From positions 1 to 9,557 of the forward strand of contig JAPKHB010000130.1 of the NCBI GenBank assembly GCA_026647295.1: a stretch of 9,557 nt of DNA, in the 5' to 3' direction. Below are positions 6,069-9,557 of the stretch, piece by piece (positions within the stretch are counted from its first letter, which is position 1; each line of letters opens with the position of its first letter). This DNA is from Planctomycetota bacterium (GTDB lineage: Bacteria > Planctomycetota > PLA2 > JAEUHO01). The notes below the pieces were generated by a model that did no database searches, was not told where the DNA came from, and worked only from the letters and a program-made list of their open reading frames with translations. A program made the translations under genes and the position numbers.

Positions 6069-6902
6069 ATGGGACGCGCCCGGGCGGCGGAGGCGGCGGC
6101 CGGGGCCGCCCCCCCGGCCCCCGCCCGCCGGCCGCCCCGGGCCGCCGGCTGGTGGTGGCCCGTGGGCCGGGTGGCGGGGATTGCCGTGTTCGTGAGCCCG
6201 GTGCTGCCGCTCGCGCTCGGGGCCCTGCTCACGCTGGGCGGTCCCTGGCCCGAGTTCGGCGCGCGTGCGCTGGCGGCGGGGGCGCTCCTCCTCGGGGTGA
6301 TCGTGCACGAGGCCGGCCACGCGCTGGCCGCGCGCCGGCGGGGGCTCGCGTTGGGCGGCGTGTACCTGCACCTGGTGTCCTTCGCGCACGTGGGGCGCGG
6401 ACGGCCGCAGGACGAGTGGCGCGTGGCGCTGGCCGGTCCGCTCGCAAGCCTCCTGGTGGGGGCCCTCGGGCTGGGCGTGGCCGGGGCGTGTGGCGAGTTG
6501 GCAGGGCTGGCCGCCGACCCCGCCCGGGGCCTGGACCGGCCGCTCGTGCTGCTGGCGGGCGTGAACCTGCTCATGGCGGCCCTCAACCTCGTGCCGGTGC
6601 TCCCCGCGGACGGGGGCCGGGCGCTGCGCGCCCTCCTGCGGCTGCGGATCTCCGCCCGGGGCGCCGACCGCGTGCTCGGCGGCCTGGGGCTCCTCCTCGG
6701 CCTGGGCTTGCTCGGCGCCGGGCCGTGGGTGCCCTGGCTGGACGACCTGTGGGTGCGGTTGCTCGGGGTCGCCCTGGCCTGGGCGGCGGCCCGGGCCTGG
6801 ACCGGCCGGCCGCCGATCACGCCTCCGGCGAGGCCGCCGGCTCCAGCGGGGCCGCCGGCTCCCGGGCGTGGCGCCAGCGCCGCCAGCGATCCCGGAGCGT
6901 GA
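6069..6902 (+). CDS. M50 (site-2 protease-like) intramembrane zinc metalloprotease
   Basis: The 277-residue multi-pass protein has the zinc-binding HExxH motif as H80-E-A-G-H84 inside a membrane helix (about 70-90), and the second ligand motif N173-L-V-P-V-L-P-A-D181-G-G in a later helix. Both are hallmarks of family M50, which cleaves membrane-embedded substrates such as anti-sigma factors. Other helices lie at about 35-57, 118-142, 157-178, 201-222 and 228-244. 'EWRVALAGPLASLLVG' (116-131) is the conserved membrane segment with AGP. The general layout resembles SpoIVFB-type short M50 proteases without a PDZ domain. The start ATG follows directly after the stop of the VWA gene, suggesting translational coupling. 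The tail after residue 245 is Pro/Ala/Gly-rich and antisense to the end of the next gene for 86 bp. The substrate is unknown; a link to the VWA partner is inference. Confidence 0.87.
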   Translation: MGRARAAEAAAGAAPPAPARRPPRAAGWWWPVGRVAGIAVFVSPVLPLALGALLTLGGPWPEFGARALAAGALLLGVIVHEAGHALAARRRGLALGGVYLHLVSFAHVGRGRPQDEWRVALAGPLASLLVGALGLGVAGACGELAGLAADPARGLDRPLVLLAGVNLLMAALNLVPVLPADGGRALRALLRLRISARGADRVLGGLGLLLGLGLLGAGPWVPWLDDLWVRLLGVALAWAAARAWTGRPPITPPARPPAPAGPPAPGRGASAASDPGA

Positions 6903-7959
6903 GCGGCAGCGTGCGCGCGAGCCAGGGCAGCGGGCGACGGCGCAGCCACCACACGTCCTCCAGGGCGTAGGGCTGCCCCTCCCAGCGGGCGCGGATGGCG
7001 TCCAGGTAGAGGGTGTCGACCTCGTCGATGCCGGGGTCCTCGTGCGCGGCCTGCATGGTGCGCCGCCAGAGCACGTGCCCGGGGCTCGCCTGCTCCAGGC
7101 CCTCGTCGTAGGCGAGCTTGTGCACTTGCAGGCGGCGGCCCACCAGCGCGCACATCTCGGCGGCCACCGGACGTCCGCCGACCCGCAGGAGGTGGAAGCG
7201 CAGCATCCCGCGCGCGGCGAGCCGGCGCACGAGCGCGCGGTAGAAGCCGACGAGCCGGTGGCTCTGCAGGATGGCCGTCCCCTCGCGGCCCTTCCAGCCC
7301 ATCGCCTCCATCAGCAGGAAGGCCTCCAGGCCGCGGTCGGCCTCCGCCGGGGCGCGCAGGACCTCCACGCACAGCGGCCCGAGGCGCTGGAGGCGGTTCT
7401 CGGCGTTGCGCAGGTTCTTCTTCGTCCGGGCCCCGAGCCGCGCCCAGCGCTCCTCGAACGGCTCGCGGACGTCGAAGTAGCAGCCGGTCACCCGGCTGGG
7501 CCGGCGCAGCGCCCGCCACCCCTTGGCCGCGGGGGCGATGCGCGCCGCCTCCGGCACGTGCCAGATGCGCTCCAGGTGGACGGCGGCGGTGCGCGGTCGG
7601 GCGTCGAGTTGCGCGGACCACAGGGCCCGCAGGATCTCCTCGCGGCGCGGGCCGGGTTCGAGCATGGGGCCGCCCAGGAACGCGTGGCCGTCCGTGGTGG
7701 TGCGCAACAGCGGCGCCACCCACGCGCGCACGCCGCGGTCGCCCGCGCACAGCGGCAGCACCCCCACCAGCCGCGCCCCGTCCAGGGCCAGGGCCACGCT
7801 GAAGGGCGTGCGCGCTGGCAGCAGGCACTCCAGCCAGGTGAGCACCCACGTTCCGGAGCGCAAGGCGAGGCTGCGGGGCGCCACCGCGGCGAGCCCGTCC
7901 CACGCCTCCTGATGCGGCGCGAGGTCCTCCAGGCGGGTGCAGGTCCGGGTGGTGAGCAT
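6817..7959 (-). CDS. GNAT-fold acyltransferase, BioF2/CelD-like (Acetyltransf_6 type)
   Basis: From ATG 7959 the product is 380 residues. Residues about 165-305 resemble the BioF2-like/Acetyltransf_6 domain, a GNAT-fold relative of FemAB peptidyl transferases. Matches are 'ARTKKNLRNAENRLQRLG' (177-194), 'LLMEAMGWKGREGTAILQ' (215-232, compare 'L...SWK...G'), 'FYRALVRRLAARGMLRFHLL' (239-258), 'VAAEMCALVGRRLQVHKLAYDE' (265-286) and 'ASPGHVLWRRTMQAA' (291-305), the 'SPG..L.....' motif that closes the fold. Residues 1-150 form the usual N-terminal half ('EAWDGLAA', 'LRSGTWVLTWLECL'). Such enzymes transfer acyl or aminoacyl groups and are often found with polysaccharide or cell-surface pathways, but no such genes are visible here. 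An in-frame ATG at 8001 is an alternative start. Neither start has a good ribosome binding site. The 3' end overlaps the protease gene. Confidence 0.82.
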   Translation of the reverse strand: MLTTRTCTRLEDLAPHQEAWDGLAAVAPRSLALRSGTWVLTWLECLLPARTPFSVALALDGARLVGVLPLCAGDRGVRAWVAPLLRTTTDGHAFLGGPMLEPGPRREEILRALWSAQLDARPRTAAVHLERIWHVPEAARIAPAAKGWRALRRPSRVTGCYFDVREPFEERWARLGARTKKNLRNAENRLQRLGPLCVEVLRAPAEADRGLEAFLLMEAMGWKGREGTAILQSHRLVGFYRALVRRLAARGMLRFHLLRVGGRPVAAEMCALVGRRLQVHKLAYDEGLEQASPGHVLWRRTMQAAHEDPGIDEVDTLYLDAIRARWEGQPYALEDVWWLRRRPLPWLARTLPLTLRDRWRRWRHAREPAAPLEPAASPEA

Positions 7960-8108
7960 GCCGCGCCCGAAGTATCCGCCCGCCCCCCGGCCTGTCCCCA
8001 TCTGTGCGGACGGTGCTCCGGTGCTCCCTTGCGAGTCCGGAGCCAGGATCCGATTCGCCCTGCGTACCCGTTCAGCCCCCCCCGATTCGTCTACGGATCG
8101 GCCCCCCG

Positions 8109-8122
8109 GAGCCCCATGGCCG
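8109..8122 (+). repeat. Imperfect direct repeat, copy 1 (GAGCCCCATGGCCG)
   Basis: This 14-mer recurs with one C missing at 8189-8201. Both copies contain the CCATGG palindrome and lie in the non-coding interval before the stem-loop cluster. The meaning is unknown; chance is possible in GC-rich DNA. Confidence 0.35.
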
Positions 8123-8188
8123 AACGCTGGTTCCCGGCTCGTTCGCACGCGACCGTGTCGCTGGGGCGAAGGCAGCGGGCAGCCGGGC

Positions 8189-8201
8189 GAGCCCATGGCC
8201 G
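8189..8201 (+). repeat. Imperfect direct repeat, copy 2 (GAGCCCATGGCCG)
   Basis: Second copy of the element at 8109-8122, one base shorter, ending 4 bp before the 9-bp perfect hairpin at 8206. Confidence 0.35.
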
Positions 8202-8204
8202 CCA

Positions 8205-8269
8205 GCCACGGCGCGTTGCGCCGTGGTGGGACGGCGAGCGGGCGCAGCCGTCCCGTGGCAAGAGCCACG
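8205..8269. ncRNA. Tandem stem-loop cluster, possible structured RNA or leader element
   Basis: Three hairpins sit back to back: CCACGGCGC/GCGCCGTGG with a 3-nt loop (8206-8226), GGGACGGC/GCCGTCCC with an 11-nt loop (8228-8254) and CGTGGC/GCCACG with an AAGA loop (8254-8269). The arms of the first and third are related: GCCACGG at 8205-8211 can also pair with CCGTGGC at 8253-8259, which would enclose the middle hairpin. Two mutually exclusive folds are therefore possible. The strand is unknown; both neighbours are on the minus strand. I know no named RNA family that it matches. Confidence 0.4.
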
Positions 8270-8334
8270 TGAGGCGCAGCACGGCGAACCCCGGCCGAGC
8301 ATCCAGCGGGCCGCACCTCCGTACCTCCTACCCG

Positions 8335-8364
8335 TGAACGCTTGCCGCCATGCAATGGCGTTCA
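8335..8364. repeat. Stem-loop, 11 paired bases with a 2-nt bulge
   Basis: TGAACGC (8335-8341) pairs with GCGTTCA (8358-8364), and TTGC (8342-8345) continues with GCAA (8352-8355), leaving TG bulged and a 6-nt loop. A competing fold is CGCCAT/ATGGCG (8346-8360) with a 3-nt loop. No T-tract follows on either strand, so a simple intrinsic terminator is unlikely. Confidence 0.45.
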
Positions 8365-8504
8365 TCCGACACGATCGCCCGCGAGGTGCGCTCCGCGGCC
8401 AAAGGCGCCCCCGGTGGCCGATCGCTCGATTCCGGCGGGTCGCCAGGCCAGGGCCGCCGAGTGCCAACCCCTCGTCTCGCCGTTCCCCGCCCCGCCCGCC
8501 CGCG

Positions 8505-8813
8505 TCAATCCCACTGGATGAAGTGTTCCCCCCGCTCCATCGTCGCGCCACACCTCGGGCACGGTCCTCCAGCCCTCCAGAGGGAAACGTCGTGGGACGC
8601 GTCCTTCGGACACGGCGGCACGCGCGACTCCTCGGCCGACGTCCGGCGGGGGCCGCGCCCCCCGGAGGACCGGGCGACCACCACGTCGTCGATCACGCGG
8701 CAGTCCTTGCAGTGGATCGTTTCCGTCAGAACCCGCATGCCCCCGGCCGGACCGCCGGAGACCTGGGCCTCGTAGCCGCACGCGGGACAGCGGAACTCGT
8801 GCAACGTGCCCAT
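8505..8813 (-). CDS. Small double zinc-ribbon protein
   Basis: A 102-residue protein with paired metal-binding knuckles: C9-P-A-C12 and C35-K-D-C38 would form one zinc ribbon, and C68-P-K-D-A-S-H74 with C85-P-R-C88 a second. The N-terminus 'MGTLHEFRCPACGYEAQVSGG' resembles small zinc-ribbon proteins in which the first knuckle follows a 'YEF.C..CG' strand. The segment between ribbons is charged and Gly/Arg-rich. Such proteins are cytoplasmic and usually of unknown role; nucleic-acid or protein binding is plausible but not shown. The start is ATG at 8813 with GGAGG 5 nt upstream on the minus strand, and TACGAT about 25 bp upstream. It is divergent from the cupin-like gene at 9019. The first knuckle pair is canonical; C68/H74 as a ligand pair is my inference. 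Confidence 0.78.
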   Translation of the reverse strand: MGTLHEFRCPACGYEAQVSGGPAGGMRVLTETIHCKDCRVIDDVVVARSSGGRGPRRTSAEESRVPPCPKDASHDVSLWRAGGPCPRCGATMERGEHFIQWD

Positions 8814-8837
8814 GGCGACCTCCGGGGACGCAGGCCG

Positions 8838-8843
8838 ATCGTA
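8838..8843 (-). promoter_or_regulatory. Putative -10 element (TACGAT) of the zinc-ribbon gene
   Basis: On the minus strand GGTACGATCGG lies 24 bp before the ATG at 8813, predicting a leader of about 19 nt that includes the GGAGG ribosome binding site (8819-8823). This is the third exact GTACGAT upstream of a gene start in the window. Confidence 0.35.
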
Positions 8844-9000
8844 CCGCGCCGGGGCCTTGACGCCCTGGCGCCGCGCTTCCGACCGTTGCGCCCGACCGCG
8901 GTCAGGGATCCCGGAAGGAGGCCCCGCCGACCCCTCTCCTGCGGCCAGGACCCCGCCCGCCCCGGGCCGCCGCCTTCAGCGCCCCGAGCGCGCCAGTCGA

Positions 9001-9006
9001 TACTCT
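9001..9006 (+). promoter_or_regulatory. Putative -10 element (TACTCT) of the cupin-like gene
   Basis: GATACTCT fits TAnnnT and ends 12 bp before the ATG at 9019. The ribosome binding site GGGGGAG (9007-9013) follows it directly, so the predicted leader is very short. Confidence 0.28.
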
Positions 9007-9018
9007 GGGGGAGCGTCC

Positions 9019-9557
9019 ATGGCCGAACGACCCGCCCCCTACGAGGACCTCTCCGCCTTCCTGGACCCCGGGGCCCCGCACCGCCCCTTCGGTCTGCGCC
9101 ACCGCCTGGTCGGCCACCCCCTGCTCACGGTCGACGCGCTGCTCGAGCTCTGCCGGCGGCTGCCCCCCGCCCAGGTGGAGTGGAACGCGGGGGACATGCC
9201 CGCCACGACCAACCGCAACGACGTCCCGATGAACGGGCTCTCGGCCGAGGAGACCGTGCGGCGCATCGCCGAGTGCCGGTCCTGGATGGCCCTCAAGAAC
9301 GTCGAGGCCGATCCGGCCTACCGCGCGCTGGTCGACGACCTGCTCGACGCGGTGGCGGTCGCCACGCGTCGCACCCTCCCCGGCCTGTGCCGGCGTCAGG
9401 GATTCATCTTCTTGAGTTCGCCCGGGGCGGTCACCCCCCTGCACGCCGACCCGGAGCACAACATCCTCCACCAGGTCGCCGGCACCAAGGTCGTGCGGAT
9501 GTGGGACCCCCGCAACCCGGAGTACATCAGCGACGAGGAGATGGAGGCGTTCTTCGC
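9019..9557 (+). CDS. Cupin/JmjC-like domain protein, 3'-truncated by the window
   Basis: The frame opens at ATG 9019, with GGGGGAG 5 nt upstream, and runs off the window after 179 complete codons. The N-terminal part (to about residue 110) contains 'VEWNAGDMPATTNRNDVPMNGLSAEETVRRIAECRSWMALKNVEADPAY', which resembles the pre-cupin region of bacterial cupin-like proteins related to JmjC enzymes ('SWM.LKNVE.DP.Y'). The cupin core begins at 'GFIFLSSPGAVTPLHADPEHNILHQVAGTKVVRMWDP'. H142-A-D144 is the HxD metal-binding pair, and 'N.L.QV.G.K....W.P' is the usual JmjC/cupin_8 continuation. The distal histidine of the Fe(II) triad should lie beyond the window. A 2-oxoglutarate/Fe(II) hydroxylase activity is plausible for the fold but cannot be judged from this half. 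It is divergent from the zinc-ribbon gene, with 205 bp between them. Confidence 0.82.
   Translation, partial: MAERPAPYEDLSAFLDPGAPHRPFGLRHRLVGHPLLTVDALLELCRRLPPAQVEWNAGDMPATTNRNDVPMNGLSAEETVRRIAECRSWMALKNVEADPAYRALVDDLLDAVAVATRRTLPGLCRRQGFIFLSSPGAVTPLHADPEHNILHQVAGTKVVRMWDPRNPEYISDEEMEAFF

Larger units (their letters stand above)
7960..8504. other. Long non-coding interval with several stem-loops
   Basis: About 545 bp between two minus-strand genes. Open frames crossing it have no protein-like composition, and A/T content looks higher than in the flanking genes. It holds at least six inverted repeats: GCTCCGG/CCGGAGC (8015-8043), a 9-bp perfect stem (8206-8226), an 8-bp stem (8228-8254), a 6-bp stem with AAGA loop (8254-8269), a 7+4-bp stem (8335-8364) and CGGCCA/TGGCCG (8396-8420). 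It also has tandem CGGTGCTC at 8011-8026. It may be a long leader of the acyltransferase gene or an independent RNA. I checked by eye for tRNA, tmRNA, SRP RNA and RNase P landmarks and found none. Confidence 0.5.

Noticed and set aside
4365..6389. 674-codon minus-strand frame across the VWA gene
   Set aside because: It is the antisense of the VWA/HEAT and M50 genes, whose plus-strand frames contain intact catalytic and metal-binding motifs.
3104..6970. Very long plus-strand open frame of 1288 codons
   Set aside because: It runs antisense or out of frame through five better-supported genes and its translation is Arg/Gly/Pro-rich without domains. It is a product of extreme GC content.
8002..8355. 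N-terminal extension of the acyltransferase to 8355
   Set aside because: The added 118 residues are Arg/Pro-rich without family similarity and would read through the strongest hairpins. The family N-terminus fits the start at 7959.
8335..8430. Possible integron attC site or tRNA in the non-coding interval
   Set aside because: The TGAACGC/GCGTTCA arms do not carry the attC core (GTTRRRY/RYYYAAC) and no integrase or cassette is nearby. 'CTCGATTCC' near 8425 resembles a T-arm, but no cloverleaf can be built around it.

Overview
This is a very GC-rich chromosomal window from a Gram-negative-type bacterium; codon third positions are almost all G or C. The best taxonomic hint is the gene at 4398-6068, a secreted protein with HEAT-like repeats, a von Willebrand factor A (VWA) domain and an 'LTGxxFG...W..WW' stretch. 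That architecture is common in Planctomycetota and related high-GC lineages. The assignment is inference. No tRNA, rRNA, CRISPR array, insertion sequence, integrase or phage gene is visible.

Layout, left to right. Positions 2 to about 120 hold the middle of an NAD(P)-binding SDR-type epimerase whose similarity stops abruptly. A CvpA-like membrane protein follows (228-863 +). It converges on, and overlaps by 82 bp, a putative regulator with two helix-turn-helix-like modules (782-1486 -). The regulator is divergent from a small lipoprotein (1561-2136 +). The lipoprotein converges on a NifB-shaped protein (2167-3402 -) that keeps the NifB barrel pattern and a C-terminal NifX-like domain but has no radical-SAM cysteine motif. 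Divergent from it is a three-helix membrane protein of unknown function (3519-4313 +). Next comes a two-gene operon joined TGA-ATG: the VWA/HEAT protein (4398-6068 +) and an M50 site-2-type intramembrane metalloprotease (6069-6902 +). The protease tail overlaps by 86 bp the tail of a GNAT-fold (BioF2/CelD-like) acyltransferase (6817-7959 -). A non-coding stretch of about 545 bp (7960-8504) with several strong stem-loops separates this from a small zinc-ribbon protein (8505-8813 -). The window ends inside a cupin/JmjC-like protein (9019 onward, +).

Most genes are single transcription units in divergent or convergent pairs, so functional links are weak. The only clear operon is VWA plus M50 protease, which suggests an envelope role. 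Several starts are preceded by a TAnnnT hexamer, and the exact heptamer GTACGAT occurs upstream of three genes. I read these as -10 elements.

The items most worth a second look are the NifB-like protein without an iron-sulfur cluster motif, the structured non-coding region at 8015-8420, and the VWA-M50 protease operon. I did not find convincing evidence for a complete, novel multi-gene system.
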